The notes: a model not told the origin generated them from the letters alone. A stretch of 64,000 nt of DNA from Sphaerotilus natans (GCF_900156335.1 NZ_FTMZ01000004.1:1-64000); one strand, 5' to 3'; positions 1 through 9,212 are shown, counted from the first letter of the stretch. Translations and numbers: made by a program.

Positions 1-1
1 G

Positions 2-325
2 GCCAAGTACCGCCCGGAGTTCCCGGCCAGCGGCGGCTTCAAGGATCTGCAGGCCGCGCGGCAGTGGGCCAGCGCGTTCGTGCATTGGTACAACCACGAC
101 CACCGTCACAGCGGCATCCGGTTTGTGAGTCCGGCACAGCGCCATGCAGGGCAGGACCGGGAGATCCTGGCGGCGCGCGATGCGCTGTACGGCCAAGCCC
201 GTCAGGCGAACCCGAAACGCTGGTCGGGCAAGACCCGCGACTGGTCGCCCATCGGGGCAGTCACGCTCAATCCCGAGCGGGAATGTGTGGCCGCGGCCAC
301 CGAAATAAGCGCAGTCGCGGCATGA
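2..325 (+). CDS. IS3-family transposase (integrase core), C-terminal part, cut by window edge
   Basis: The open frame enters from the left edge and ends at TGA 323-325. It translates as the end of an rve/DDE integrase domain: a KYRPEFP segment, then the WYNHDHRHSGI block and a final SPAQRH segment that close IS3-family OrfB proteins. The last catalytic Glu normally lies just upstream of this block, so it is outside the window. The bases after the stop (about 326-350, containing CAACTACCTTGACA) resemble the right end of such elements, but the left end cannot be seen. It marks a mobile-element boundary directly before the AT-rich module at 557-2356. Family assignment is firm; subgroup is not. 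Confidence 0.85.
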   Translation, partial: AKYRPEFPASGGFKDLQAARQWASAFVHWYNHDHRHSGIRFVSPAQRHAGQDREILAARDALYGQARQANPKRWSGKTRDWSPIGAVTLNPERECVAAATEISAVAA

Positions 326-556
326 CTTACGCGGCAACTACCTTGACATGCTCCGATTCGCACCCGGCTGCCGGCGCTGGAGCATCGGCGGATCGAGAAA
401 TTCATCACACCCCGCACGGATTCATGATCCGCAGACGAACAATCCTGCAATCGCCGCGCTGACTGCCATTACAAATATGGCGTCCACGTCAGCCCCTGCC
501 GCAAGACTCGCCATTTTCTCTCCAAGCCCAGGCACCTATAGATAGATGGCATTTTC
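326..556. other. Junction between IS end and AT-rich module, no gene seen
   Basis: This stretch holds the presumed right end of the IS3 element (about 326-350) and then 200 bases whose composition falls from GC-rich to AT-rich. Short open frames here have no family features and no ribosome binding site, so I call none. A promoter for the gene at 557 is expected here but I see no convincing -35/-10 pair. Confidence 0.5.
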
Positions 557-1087
557 ATGAATAAATCATTCTCCAAATTGAGATGGCCATGTATAGCTTT
601 GATATTTTTATGTCTTCTCGCAGCAGCATGGTTTTTTTACATTTTTGCACCCACAGCAGACGAAAAGAGGCTGTTGGAAATTCAGCCAGGCACCACGAGA
701 AAACTCAGTAGCATATTCCAGGTACCTGACAGGGACGATATTACAGTTTGCGCGCTGCAGCCATATTCTGGAAAGATTCAAATCCACAGATCGAAAGATT
801 TAATCCATAAAGGTCATCAAGTTCCCCTAAATGTGTTAACCAGAATCAACGAATACCTGCTCAACAGAAAAATTCGAGCTCGCGAAGGCGAGTGGGTGTT
901 CATATTTGCGCAAAAAGATGGATACATCTTCACTCGCTCAATTTCGAGAAGGCACGCAAACTTTAAGATTCCCATAGAATTTAATGATTTTTGCTTACCC
1001 ATCCATGTGGCGGCCATTAGATCAGTAGCCGGGAATGAATCATTACCGCCATCCTCATCGCAATTTATTTTAACAACCAAGGAATAG
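557..1087 (+). CDS. Hypothetical membrane-anchored protein, first gene of AT-rich module
   Basis: This 176-residue protein belongs to no family I recognise. A basic N-terminus (residues 1-9) is followed by one hydrophobic segment at about 11-31, then a mainly polar domain, which predicts an inner-membrane anchor with a periplasmic domain (or an uncleaved signal). Codon use is AT-rich and unlike the rest of the window, which points to recent acquisition. Its stop lies 3 bases before the start of the DUF6973/EF-hand-repeat gene, so the two are almost certainly co-transcribed. An immunity or secretion-helper role for the neighbour is possible but only inferred from position. Confidence 0.7.
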   Translation: MNKSFSKLRWPCIALIFLCLLAAAWFFYIFAPTADEKRLLEIQPGTTRKLSSIFQVPDRDDITVCALQPYSGKIQIHRSKDLIHKGHQVPLNVLTRINEYLLNRKIRAREGEWVFIFAQKDGYIFTRSISRRHANFKIPIEFNDFCLPIHVAAIRSVAGNESLPPSSSQFILTTKE

Positions 1088-1090
1088 CCA

Positions 1091-2356
1091 ATGGAGAAAC
1101 TCGAAGAATTACATCAGCAAGCCGACTTCTATGCGGATCAATTTGGACTCTCGATTCAAGCCGTTAATAGTCCCCGCGACGCATTTCGACACGCTTATGC
1201 CAGCGCCGTGTTGGCGAGGGATTGGGGGGCAGGCATGGCGGAATCGGCGGGCATGGTATGGGAGTTAATTGGCTTACTTACAGGGCAATCTACAGAAATT
1301 GAAGCAAGAATGGATATCTGGAACAACAGTGTTGGCCGAGATATTCAACAAGCGCTAGGCCCTGCCGCCAGCAATACTCAAATCGCGAACGCCATTAAAG
1401 GCGCACTTGACACGGGACGCCTGATTACAAATCCTGCGCAAGTTAGACAAACAGGGACAACTCCAATCAGCTATAACCAAAATGGGTTGCAAGCCGACAT
1501 CGATGAATTTTCCGAATTAGGTTCTTGGTTATTTGGTTATGATGTTGGAACAGATTTTTATCAGGGTTATCCAGATCCAGACATGGAAGCCGACTATAAA
1601 TTAGCTAGATTTAAGCATCTTGCCCAGAAGTTAGGCATTAATTCGATTACGTATGACCCTATAGAGAACAGAGTTACCTTCGGAATAGCTTCACCCATAG
1701 TTCTTGATATTGACGACAACGGAATACAAACGTACGATTTTTTGAATAAGGCCGTGGATTTCGATATAAATGGAGACGGAGCTATTGATAAAACAGCGTG
1801 GATTTCATCGGGCGATGCATTTCTCGCAATAGATCAGAATGGAAACAATAGAATTGACGGAGTCAATGAGCTTTTCGGAGGCCTTGGGCGCGGGGATGGC
1901 TTTGCGAAATTAACAAGTTTCGATGAGAACCGCGATGGAAGGGTCGATCAAAGTGATGGGCGCTTCTCGGAGCTACTGATATGGCAAGATAAAAATTCAG
2001 ACGGTGTAACTGATGATGGCGAATTGAGAAGCGCAGAGCAGTCTGGTTTGCAGTCAATTGATACCGTCTATACGATTCAGAACATTTTTCAACAAGGGAA
2101 TTTGCTCGGCGAAGCGTCAACCGCATCGTGGCAAGGACGCACAATCGATGTAGTTGACGTGTATTTTCAGTTTCAGAACGAATCAGCGCTAAAAAAGCAC
2201 CACCAAAATAATTTGGATGCACACGCAGATCGTCAATCCTGTCCACCTACAAGCAGCAGTGACGGCCCCATGCTGCTCGATGCCGAACTGCTAAGTCTTG
2301 TGCAGGCAATGGCAGTCTTTACTCCGCCTTCAGGGAGCCTGACGCTACTTACTTAA
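1091..2356 (+). CDS. DUF6973 domain protein with calcium-binding EF-hand-like repeats
   Basis: The 421-residue protein has two parts. Residues about 25-110 match the DUF6973 pattern: a DAFRHAY block, then MDIWNNSVGR. Residues about 200-330 carry a run of DxDxNG-type loops (DIDDNG, DINGDG, DQNGNN, DENRDG, DKNSDG) plus the NELFGG motif, as in the C-terminal part of large RTX-like exported proteins of betaproteobacteria. The end, with LVQAMAVF and a hydrophobic tail, also resembles those proteins, so the C-terminus looks intact. There is no signal peptide; type I secretion is plausible but no transporter is nearby. The coding bias is AT-rich. DUF6973 is seen in polymorphic toxins, so this could be a small effector; its activity is unknown. 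Confidence 0.75.
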   Translation: MEKLEELHQQADFYADQFGLSIQAVNSPRDAFRHAYASAVLARDWGAGMAESAGMVWELIGLLTGQSTEIEARMDIWNNSVGRDIQQALGPAASNTQIANAIKGALDTGRLITNPAQVRQTGTTPISYNQNGLQADIDEFSELGSWLFGYDVGTDFYQGYPDPDMEADYKLARFKHLAQKLGINSITYDPIENRVTFGIASPIVLDIDDNGIQTYDFLNKAVDFDINGDGAIDKTAWISSGDAFLAIDQNGNNRIDGVNELFGGLGRGDGFAKLTSFDENRDGRVDQSDGRFSELLIWQDKNSDGVTDDGELRSAEQSGLQSIDTVYTIQNIFQQGNLLGEASTASWQGRTIDVVDVYFQFQNESALKKHHQNNLDAHADRQSCPPTSSSDGPMLLDAELLSLVQAMAVFTPPSGSLTLLT

Positions 2357-2759
2357 CATTATTCTAACGCACCGGCTCCCACCATTTCGGCGAACTTGCA
2401 GTAGGTGGAATATCAATGGCCGGCACGCGTCAAGCTACGGCAGTCTCAAACCTGAAATGCAACACCTCTGAAAAGCCAGTCAGATCAGGTATTCCACGAT
2501 AAAACCGACCCCGAGCGACGAGAGCAACGCTCGTCATCGCACATGCGCCGCCTCCACCATGTAGGCTTGGGGCGAGCGCAATGGCGTCGGCGGGCGCGTC
2601 GTTCGTGCTGATGAATCGCGCCACGGCCAGCCCTTCGGCGTGGTGGGCGCTGTGCTGGCTACTGGCCGCGCTGGACGCAGGCGGGTTTCAGGTTGCCGGG
2701 CGCCGTCTGCAGGGCAAACACGCTGGGCCGGCGCGGAACGGCGCAGGACAATTACGCGC
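2357..2759. other. 403-base gap without a supported gene
   Basis: The first part (to about 2550) keeps the lower G+C of the module; composition returns to the chromosomal level after about 2560. Short frames exist on both strands but none has a family motif, ribosome binding site or typical codon bias. A decayed remnant of a former gene or IS is likely, but I cannot name it. The promoter of the VOC gene should lie at the right end. Confidence 0.4.
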
Positions 2760-3152
2760 ATGAAACTCGGCTACACCATCGTCTACGTTCCCGATGTGGC
2801 GGCCTCGCTGGCCTTCTTCGAGACGGCCTTCGGCCTGTCGCGCCGCTTCCTGCACGAATCCGGCGACTACGGCGAACTGGACACCGGCGAGACGACGCTG
2901 GCCTTTGCCTCGCTCGCGCTGGGGCGCATGAACCTGCCGGCCGGCTTCGTGGCCGCAAGTGAATCCCCCGTGCCGCTCGGCATGGAAATCGCGCTGATCA
3001 CGCCCGACGTGGCCGCAGTGCACGCCCGGGCCCTGGCCGCCGGCGCGGTGGAATTGCAGGCGCCTGACGCCAAGCCCTGGGGCCAGACCGTCTCGCATGT
3101 GCGCTGCCCGGCGGGCACGCTGGTCGAGATCTGCTCGCCGGTGCAGGCATGA
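2760..3152 (+). CDS. VOC family protein (glyoxalase/bleomycin-resistance fold)
   Basis: This 130-residue protein is one VOC module with paired beta-alpha-beta-beta-beta units. It opens with the typical YTIVYVPDVAASLAFFE strand-helix and ends with a GTLVEICSP strand. Such proteins bind a metal and act on small molecules (glyoxalase, dioxygenase, epimerase or antibiotic-binding); the substrate cannot be read from the sequence. I chose the ATG at 2760 because the homologous fold starts immediately after it; the upstream in-frame extension has no VOC similarity. The DUF924 gene follows 52 bases downstream on the same strand. Confidence 0.88.
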   Translation: MKLGYTIVYVPDVAASLAFFETAFGLSRRFLHESGDYGELDTGETTLAFASLALGRMNLPAGFVAASESPVPLGMEIALITPDVAAVHARALAAGAVELQAPDAKPWGQTVSHVRCPAGTLVEICSPVQA

Positions 3153-3204
3153 CAACCGAACCGAACCGAATCGAACTGCAGTGAATCCCCCGGAGCGACC
3201 CGCC

Positions 3205-3741
3205 ATGCACAGCACCGTCCTGACCTTCTGGTTCGAGGAACTGCAGCCCGCACAGTGGTGGCGCGTCGACGCCGCGCTGGACGAGCGCATCCGCACGCAG
3301 TTCGGCGCGCTGCATCAGGCCGCCCACGCGGGCGAGCTGGCCGCGTGGCGCGATCAGCCGGACGGGCGGCTGGCCGAGATCATCGTGCTGGACCAGTTCT
3401 CCCGGAACATCCACCGCGGCACGCCGCTGGCCTTCGCCTGCGACCCGATGGCGCTGGCCCTGGCGCAGGAAGCGGTGCGCGCCGGCGCGGATCAGGCGCT
3501 GCCGATCGAGCGCCGGGCCTTCGTCTACATGCCCTACATGCACAGCGAATCAGCCCTCGTCCACCAGGACGCCGAGCGGCTGTTCCGCACGCAGGCGCCG
3601 CAGGCCAATCACCAGGCCGAACTGCAGCACAAGGCGATCATCGACCGCTTCGGCCGCTATCCGCACCGCAACGCCATTCTCGGCCGCGCCTCCAGCGCGG
3701 AGGAGCTGGCCTTTCTGCAGCAGCCGGGGTCGAGTTTCTAG
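3205..3741 (+). CDS. DUF924 family protein
   Basis: The 178-residue product matches the DUF924 family from end to end: N-terminal VLTFWFEE, central IVLDQFSRNIHRG, then FVYMPYMHSE and HKAIIDRFGRYPHRN near the C-terminus. The family is all-helical (TPR-like) and its biochemical role is unknown. Start is the ATG at 3205, where family similarity begins; an open extension upstream lies over the VOC gene. The usual length is about 180-200 residues, so it is complete. It ends just before the first REP-like repeat. Confidence 0.92.
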   Translation: MHSTVLTFWFEELQPAQWWRVDAALDERIRTQFGALHQAAHAGELAAWRDQPDGRLAEIIVLDQFSRNIHRGTPLAFACDPMALALAQEAVRAGADQALPIERRAFVYMPYMHSESALVHQDAERLFRTQAPQANHQAELQHKAIIDRFGRYPHRNAILGRASSAEELAFLQQPGSSF

Positions 3742-3765
3742 GGCGCGCGGGCCTGCCCGCCCGCC

Positions 3766-3849
3766 CCGTCATGCCCGCGAAGGCGGGCACCTACGTGGGA
3801 CAACACGGTTTTGGGTCGGCGTGGGTCCTCGCCTTCGCGAGGATGACGG
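3766..3849. repeat. REP/BIME-like repeat, copy 1
   Basis: An imperfect inverted repeat: left arm CGTCATGCCCGCGAAGGCGG, right arm CCTTCGCGAGGATGACG about 45 bases later. Each arm is itself a small hairpin (CCCGC-GAAG-GCGGG and CCTCG-CCTTCG-CGAGG). It lies between convergent genes ending at 3741 and 4160, as REP/BIME elements commonly do. Copies 2 and 3 are nearly identical. Confidence 0.85.
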
Positions 3850-3929
3850 GAGGGGGGAGTCGTGCGCGTCGCACCTGTCATGCACGCCGCACCTGTCATG
3901 CCCACCTCATCCGTCACGCCCACCTCATC

Positions 3930-4012
3930 CGTCATGCCCGCGAAGGCGGGCACCCACGCGGGACAACACGGTTTGGGGTCGGCGTGGGTCCTCGCCTTCG
4001 CGAGGATGACGG
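3930..4012. repeat. REP/BIME-like repeat, copy 2 (tandem, 163-base period)
   Basis: Nearly identical to copy 1 and displaced from it by 163 bases; the intervening satellite (repeated CACCTGTCATGC and CCACCTCATCCGTCA units, 3850-3929 and again 4013-4080) is duplicated too. The arrangement suggests a tandem duplication of one repeat plus spacer. Confidence 0.85.
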
Positions 4013-4159
4013 GAGGGGGGGAGTCGTGCGCGTCGCACCTGTCATGCACGCCGCACCTGTCACGCCCACCTCACCCGTCAGCGGGGCGCAGCCTGCAGGG
4101 CCAATACGCGGGGCCGGACTTCCAGCGCAGAGGACCTGGCCTTCCCGCCGCAGCGCGGG

Positions 4160-5329
4160 CTACGGCGCCCTGTCCGGCGCTGCATCGGCGCGGAGATGTC
4201 GGTACACCCGCCCCCGCGACACCCCCAGCGCCCGTGCCGTCTTCGACACATTCCCGCCGTGCTCGGACAGTGCCCGCACGATCGCCTGGTGCTCTGTTTC
4301 TCGCAGCGACATCGTGTTGCCAGCGGGCTCGGCCACCGAAGCGGACAGGGCTGCGGGCTCGGGTGTCACCGCATGCAGGCCGCGGTGTCCGTCGCGGCTG
4401 CGCCAGTCGCAGCGCACCCACAGCGTCAGGCCATTGGGCAGGGGCAGCGGGTGCGGCTGGGCCGACGTGCTCCAGCCGATCAGGGTGGACAGCGGCACAC
4501 CAAAATGCGCCTCGACGCAGCCACGCTCCTGCAGCCCCAGCAGCTGCGCCGCGGCCCCATTGCACCAGTCGAGCCGCCCGTCGCCCGTGATGCCCGCCAG
4601 CCCAGCCATCGGGGTGTCGAGCAGGTTCGGCGTGATCTGCATCCGCACGACCAGGTGCTCGGTCGACTGCGCGCACAGCAGGCGGTTCTCGATCTCCGCC
4701 GCGTAGTGCCCGACCACCGAGCCGGCGTCGAACCCGAACGGCAGCCCCTCGCTCGACAGGTCCAGCGCACCGGCGAGCTGGCCACGGATGTCGTGGATCG
4801 GTGCGGCGGCACAGTGCATCATCTGGGCATTGCCGAAGTAGTGTTCCGCGCCCGACACGATGCAGGGCCGCGCCGTGCGGGCCGTCACCCCCGGTGCGGT
4901 GGTGCCGACCGCATCTTCCGACAGGTTCACGCCGATGCGCGTCGTCACCGGCATCAGCCGCTCGTGGCTGCGCGCCTGGACGAAGGTGCTGTTGATGATC
5001 ATGCCCTGCGCGTCGGTAAGAATGGCAGTGCTGCTGGTGCCGGCCAGCGTGTACTGCAGGCGCGCCATCTCGTCGGCGGCGGCGGCGAGCAGTTGCTGGT
5101 TGAGCCGCAGCGCGCTGTGCATGCGGCTGGGCGTGACCGGCTCGAAATCGACGGGCTGGCTCGGGTCGCGCCGGGCCTGCAGGCAGCGTGCCCAGGACTG
5201 GATCACCGCCTCGCTGACCATCCCGGAGGGCCGGATGCCTTCCTCGAAATAGCGTTGCCGTGCCAAGGCGATTCGCTGGGTGGTAGAGGCGTAGAACGGA
5301 TTGGCGGGCAGGGGGTGGCCGTGGGTCAT
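4160..5329 (-). CDS. AcoR/DhaR-like GAF-PAS-Fis transcriptional regulator without AAA+ domain
   Basis: This 389-residue protein has the N-terminal half of an AcoR-type regulator: a leading helix region with VSEAVIQSWARC (residues about 38-49), a GAF domain (about 70-210, with TDAQGMII and DAVGTTAPG), a PAS-like segment (about 220-310) and a Fis-type helix-turn-helix at the C-terminus (about 340-380). The central sigma-54 AAA+ ATPase present in AcoR (600+ residues) is absent: no Walker A and no GAFTGA motif. It therefore probably acts on sigma-70 promoters. It is divergent from the PQQ dehydrogenase at 5511 (181-base gap) and is the obvious candidate regulator of that gene, sensing an alcohol or aldehyde. 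Function is inferred from context. Confidence 0.85.
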   Translation of the reverse strand: MTHGHPLPANPFYASTTQRIALARQRYFEEGIRPSGMVSEAVIQSWARCLQARRDPSQPVDFEPVTPSRMHSALRLNQQLLAAAADEMARLQYTLAGTSSTAILTDAQGMIINSTFVQARSHERLMPVTTRIGVNLSEDAVGTTAPGVTARTARPCIVSGAEHYFGNAQMMHCAAAPIHDIRGQLAGALDLSSEGLPFGFDAGSVVGHYAAEIENRLLCAQSTEHLVVRMQITPNLLDTPMAGLAGITGDGRLDWCNGAAAQLLGLQERGCVEAHFGVPLSTLIGWSTSAQPHPLPLPNGLTLWVRCDWRSRDGHRGLHAVTPEPAALSASVAEPAGNTMSLRETEHQAIVRALSEHGGNVSKTARALGVSRGRVYRHLRADAAPDRAP

Positions 5330-5510
5330 GGCGGTGTCTCCGTGCGGCGAGTGTGGGGGCGGGCCGCAGAAGGCGGCAAGGTGTGCCGTGGCGGAACACT
5401 CCAGGCCTCGGGTGAATCCCGAAGTGGTCGCTCGGTGGCACTCGGCCTATCGTGGCCCGTGATTTGACCCACAAGGATCCCGCCGATCCGCACAGAAGGA
5501 GACTCCACTC
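5330..5510. promoter_or_regulatory. Divergent promoter region of regulator and PQQ dehydrogenase
   Basis: The 181 bases between the two divergent starts must hold both promoters and the regulator's operator. A ribosome binding site (AGAAGGAGA, about 5496-5504) lies before the ATG at 5511. No sigma-54 element fits the GG-N10-GC spacing, which agrees with the regulator lacking a sigma-54 activation domain. Confidence 0.6.
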
Positions 5511-7205
5511 ATGTTGAAACTGCCTCTCCGAAGCCTCGTGGCCATGGCCATGGCCTCGCTGGCCACGGCGGCGAGCGCCCAGAGCCTCGCCGACCTGCGC
5601 AACGACGCTGCCACGCCGGGCGATGTCAGCACCTACGGCATGGGCTGGGGGCTGCAGCGCCACTCGACCAGCCGGGAGATCACGCCCGCCAACGTCAAGA
5701 GCCTCGCACCGATCTGGAACCTGAGCCTCGACAACTCGACCAACGCCTCGAACCAGCCGCTGCTGGTCGACGGCACGCTGTATGTCGCCACGCACAACAG
5801 CACGGTCGCGGTCGATGCCATCACCGGCCGCCAGAAGTGGAAGGTGGGCGTGGACCTGCCCAACGACATCGCCGGCTACCTGTGCTGCGGCGTCCACACC
5901 CGCGGCATGGCGGTGCTCGACGGCGTGCTCTACCGCACCACGATCGACGCGCATGTGATGGCCATCTCGGTGGCCGACGGCAAGGTGCTGTGGAAGCAGA
6001 AGGCCGCCGACTACAAGGAAGGCTATTCGATGACGCACGCGCCGCTGATCGCCGGCGGCGTGCTGATCACCGGCATCTCCGGCGGCGAATACGGCACACG
6101 CGGCTTCATCAACGGCTGGGACCTGAAGACCGGCGCGAAGAAGTGGCACCGCTGGACCACCGCGCTCCCCGGCGAGCCGGGCGGCGACACCTGGAAGGGC
6201 GACACCGCCAAGACCGGCGGCGCCCCGACCTGGCTGACCGGCAGCTACGACCCGGAGCTGGACCTCGTCTACTGGGGCACCGGCAACGGCGGTCCGTGGA
6301 ACGCGGCGACGCGGGGCGGCGATTCGCTGCACATCAATTCGGTGCTGGCGCTGCGGCCCTCGACCGGCGAGATCGTCTGGACCTACCAGTTCTCGCCCGG
6401 TGATCCGTATGACTACGACGGCGTCAACGAGCTGGTGCTGGCGGATCTGCCGATGGACGGCAAGAAAACCAAGGTGCTGATGCAGGCCAACCGCAACGGC
6501 TTCTTCTACGTGATCGACCGCCAGACCGGCAAGCTGCTGTCGGCCAAGCAGTTCGCGCGCAAGGTCAACTGGGCCAGCGGCATCGACATGAAGACCGGCC
6601 GACCGATCGACACGCCGATGACCACCGAGGTGCGCAAGTCCGAGGAGATGAAGGACTTCGTCGAGGTCTGGCCGAGCGCCTTCGGCGGCAAGAACTGGAT
6701 GCCGATGAGCTTCGACCCGGGCCGCGGGCTGGTGTTCATGAACACGATCGACGTGGGCATGAAGGTCCGCTACACCAAGCAGGAACGCCCCGGCGGCCCG
6801 AACTGGTATCTGGGTCTGGAGCTGGGCGGCTTCGTCGGCCCGGCCGACGGCAACCGCGGCGCGCTGGTGGCCTGGGATCCGGTGGCGGGCAAGCCGGCGT
6901 GGACGGTAACGAACAAGTCGCCGTTCTGGGCGGGGGTGCTGTCCACCGCGTCCGGGCTGGTGTTCACGGGGGCGCAGAACGGGCAGTTCCTCGCGTTCGA
7001 CTCCAAGTCCGGCCGGAAACTGTGGTCCTTCCAGACCGGCTCGGGCATCTCCGGCCTGCCGATCGCCTGGGAGAAGGGCGGGCGCCAGTACATCACCGTG
7101 CTCAGCGGCTCGGCGCACGTCTACGGCGCGCTGGCGGGGGATCCGGACACGGCCAATGTGCCGGCGGGCGGCTCGGTGTGGACCTTCGCGCTGCCGCAAC
7201 GATGA
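5511..7205 (+). CDS. PQQ-dependent alcohol dehydrogenase, predicted lanthanide type
   Basis: The 564-residue periplasmic quinoprotein oxidises alcohols with pyrroloquinoline quinone and passes electrons to cytochrome c. A Sec signal peptide (residues 1-23, ending ASAQS) precedes an eight-bladed propeller with repeated W-docking motifs. The vicinal disulfide is Cys125-Cys126 (CCGV). The catalytic Asp is D301 in DYDG; two residues on is D303. In this family Ala/Ser/Thr at that place marks calcium enzymes (MxaF, ExaA), Asp marks lanthanide enzymes (XoxF, PedH, ExaF), so a lanthanide-dependent enzyme is predicted. No attached haem domain: the electron acceptor is likely the cytochrome c overlapping its stop codon. 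Substrate (methanol, ethanol or other) is not determined. Confidence 0.94.
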   Translation: MLKLPLRSLVAMAMASLATAASAQSLADLRNDAATPGDVSTYGMGWGLQRHSTSREITPANVKSLAPIWNLSLDNSTNASNQPLLVDGTLYVATHNSTVAVDAITGRQKWKVGVDLPNDIAGYLCCGVHTRGMAVLDGVLYRTTIDAHVMAISVADGKVLWKQKAADYKEGYSMTHAPLIAGGVLITGISGGEYGTRGFINGWDLKTGAKKWHRWTTALPGEPGGDTWKGDTAKTGGAPTWLTGSYDPELDLVYWGTGNGGPWNAATRGGDSLHINSVLALRPSTGEIVWTYQFSPGDPYDYDGVNELVLADLPMDGKKTKVLMQANRNGFFYVIDRQTGKLLSAKQFARKVNWASGIDMKTGRPIDTPMTTEVRKSEEMKDFVEVWPSAFGGKNWMPMSFDPGRGLVFMNTIDVGMKVRYTKQERPGGPNWYLGLELGGFVGPADGNRGALVAWDPVAGKPAWTVTNKSPFWAGVLSTASGLVFTGAQNGQFLAFDSKSGRKLWSFQTGSGISGLPIAWEKGGRQYITVLSGSAHVYGALAGDPDTANVPAGGSVWTFALPQR

Positions 7206-7549
7206 AGACGGGCGTTCTTGCACTGGCGCTGTGGGGCGCCTTGTCCGGATCCGCCGCCGTGCAGGCGCAGGAGATGACGGTCGACCCGATCGAGGCAGGT
7301 CGGCGCCTGTATGTCATGTCCTGCCAGCGCTGCCACGGCATCAACCTCGTCTCCAACAGCATCGGCTTCGACCTGCGCACCTTTCCGCAGCACGACAAGG
7401 CACGCTTTGTCCGCTCGGTGAACGAGGGGCTGCGGGCGATGCCGGCATGGGGCGCCGTGCTCAAGCCAGGGCAGATAGAGCTGCTCTGGGCGTATGTGGG
7501 GTCGGTGAACGGTTGGGAGAAGGAGAAAGGGACTGACGCGCCCCAGTGA
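7202..7549 (+). CDS. Periplasmic c-type cytochrome paired with the PQQ dehydrogenase
   Basis: A 115-residue class I-like cytochrome c: signal peptide 1-22 (ending AVQAQ), haem-binding CQRCH near residue 41, and a likely distal Met in LRAMPAWG (about residue 81). Its ATG overlaps the dehydrogenase TGA (ATGA, 7202-7205), so translation is coupled. By analogy with the XoxF-XoxG and ExaA-ExaB pairs it should accept electrons from the dehydrogenase; that role is inferred from position. Confidence 0.92.
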   Translation: MKTGVLALALWGALSGSAAVQAQEMTVDPIEAGRRLYVMSCQRCHGINLVSNSIGFDLRTFPQHDKARFVRSVNEGLRAMPAWGAVLKPGQIELLWAYVGSVNGWEKEKGTDAPQ

Positions 7550-7680
7550 GCAGCGTGTGAATCCACCTGACTGCTCCCATGCGGTCTCTGGCGGATGGGC
7601 TGAGATCATTTTTCAGGGCGGCACCGTCGTCATGCGCGTTGCACCCGTCATGCCCACCTCATCCGTCATGCCCGCCCCAT

Positions 7681-7765
7681 CCGTCATGCCCGCGAAGGCG
7701 GGCACCCACGCGGGGCAACGCGGTTTTGGGTCGGCGTGGGTCCTCGCCTTCGCGAGGATGACGGG
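7681..7765. repeat. REP/BIME-like repeat, copy 3
   Basis: The same inverted repeat as at 3766 and 3930, again between convergent genes (ends at 7549 and 7784) and again preceded by the satellite units (CCCACCTCATCCGTCATGCC, 7650-7685). Its location beyond the dehydrogenase pair makes the 4160-7549 block flanked by the same repeat family. Confidence 0.85.
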
Positions 7766-7783
7766 AGCGTCCGGCGTCCGGCC

Positions 7784-9055
7784 TCAGGCCGCGCCCGGTC
7801 CCAGCCGGCTCCACACCCAGCGTCCGCTGCCGCGCAGCTTGCCCAGCAGCCAGTCGATCGTCATCTGCACCGGCGGGCCCATGTCAGCGGGGTCGAAGGC
7901 GCGGAAGACGGTGCGCGGGTGCAGCATCGACAGCAGTCCGCGCAGCAGCGGCTCGCGACCCTGGCGGTGGCGCACGAGAAAGGCGCGCAGGTCGGCGCGG
8001 CCGTGGCGGTAGCGCAGCCCCGTGCGCCAGGGGGTCTCGGGCAGCGGCGGGCGGCCGCAGACCTCGCGGTGCACCCGCGCCGGCAGGTTCAGCCCGGCTC
8101 GCGCCAGCAGCAGGCTCGCGCCGCTGGCGCGCGGGTTGATCTCCAGCAACCACATCCGGCCGGTGCGCGGGTCGCGGCGGAAGTTCATCGACACCATGCC
8201 GCGCAGCTTCAGGCGTTGCAGCATCGCGCAGGCCTCGGCCTCGAGCGCGGGCATCGCCACCGTTTCCAGATGGCAGGCGGGGCCGAAATCAGCCGGCCAG
8301 TTGCGCAGCGTGCGGGTGGTGGCCAGCGCCACCGGCGTGCCGCCGCGCGCGATGCAGGCATGCACCGTCCACTGCTGGTCGACATCGCCGGGCACCCGGT
8401 CCTGGATCACCAGCTCCAGCCCGTGCGGCGCGAGCTGGCAGCACAGCCGCATCAGCGCCTGCGCATCCTCGACCTGCACCGCGCGGCAGCGCGACAGCGC
8501 CGGATCGATGCCCGGCCGGTGCCAGCAGCCGGCCCGCGCCGGCTTGACCACCACCGGATAGGCCAGCGTGCGCCCGAGCGCCTCGACCTCCTCGAGCGTG
8601 CGCGGCGCATGCAGCGCCGGCACCGGCAGCTCGTGCTGGCGCGCCAGCTCGGCGAAGCGGCGCTGGTCCTGCAGCCGCGCGATCATGTCCGGCGAGGACG
8701 ACAGCCACAGCGCGGTGCCGACCAGCTCGGCATGCAGCTCGGCCATCACCCGCAGGTCCGGATCGGCCGAGGCGAACACCGGCAGCGCCTGGCCGTGGCG
8801 CATGCGCAGCTCGCGCAGCACCTTCAGCAGCCGCTGCGGATGCAGCGTGAAGTCGCGCGCGCAGATGAACTCGATGCAGTGCCGCGAGTAGCCCGAGGGC
8901 GGAAACGGGTACTCGCCGACCACGATCACCGGCACGCCGTCGCGCCCCAGGGCGCGCACCAGGTTCAGGTCGGCACCGGGCGCGCCCCGGCAGGCCAGCA
9001 CGACGGCCGGCAGAGGGGAAGGCGAGGACGGAGAAGTCGGGCTGGACGAGATCAT
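7784..9055 (-). CDS. ATP-grasp carboxylate-amine ligase-like protein B
   Basis: A 423-residue ATP-grasp enzyme, expected to activate a carboxylate as acyl phosphate and join it to an amine or thiol. Visible: N-terminal alpha/beta domain (VVLACRGAPGADLNLVRALG, about 20-40), the PVVVKPARAG strand with the ATP-contacting Lys (about residue 170), and the metal-binding MWLLEINPRASG (about 305-315). It is a clear paralogue of the protein at 10544-11845, from the GxxxxDLNLVR/DMNLVR N-terminus to the LEINPR motif. Start ATG 9055 is chosen over an upstream frame because similarity with the paralogue begins there. Last gene of the leftward cluster; the product it makes is unknown. Confidence 0.85.
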   Translation of the reverse strand: MISSSPTSPSSPSPLPAVVLACRGAPGADLNLVRALGRDGVPVIVVGEYPFPPSGYSRHCIEFICARDFTLHPQRLLKVLRELRMRHGQALPVFASADPDLRVMAELHAELVGTALWLSSSPDMIARLQDQRRFAELARQHELPVPALHAPRTLEEVEALGRTLAYPVVVKPARAGCWHRPGIDPALSRCRAVQVEDAQALMRLCCQLAPHGLELVIQDRVPGDVDQQWTVHACIARGGTPVALATTRTLRNWPADFGPACHLETVAMPALEAEACAMLQRLKLRGMVSMNFRRDPRTGRMWLLEINPRASGASLLLARAGLNLPARVHREVCGRPPLPETPWRTGLRYRHGRADLRAFLVRHRQGREPLLRGLLSMLHPRTVFRAFDPADMGPPVQMTIDWLLGKLRGSGRWVWSRLGPGAA

Positions 9056-9212
9056 GGCCGGTCGCAGGAGCTGGCGCCTGAAATGAAAGAAATACGGCGT
9101 GATCGTCGCCGTCGTGCGGTCCGGCGTCGTCCCCCTGAAACGGGGTCGGCGGCGATGCGCCGGCGCACGGCGGTGCATTTGCACGCACGGCGCATGCCGG
9201 GCCGGCCCCGGC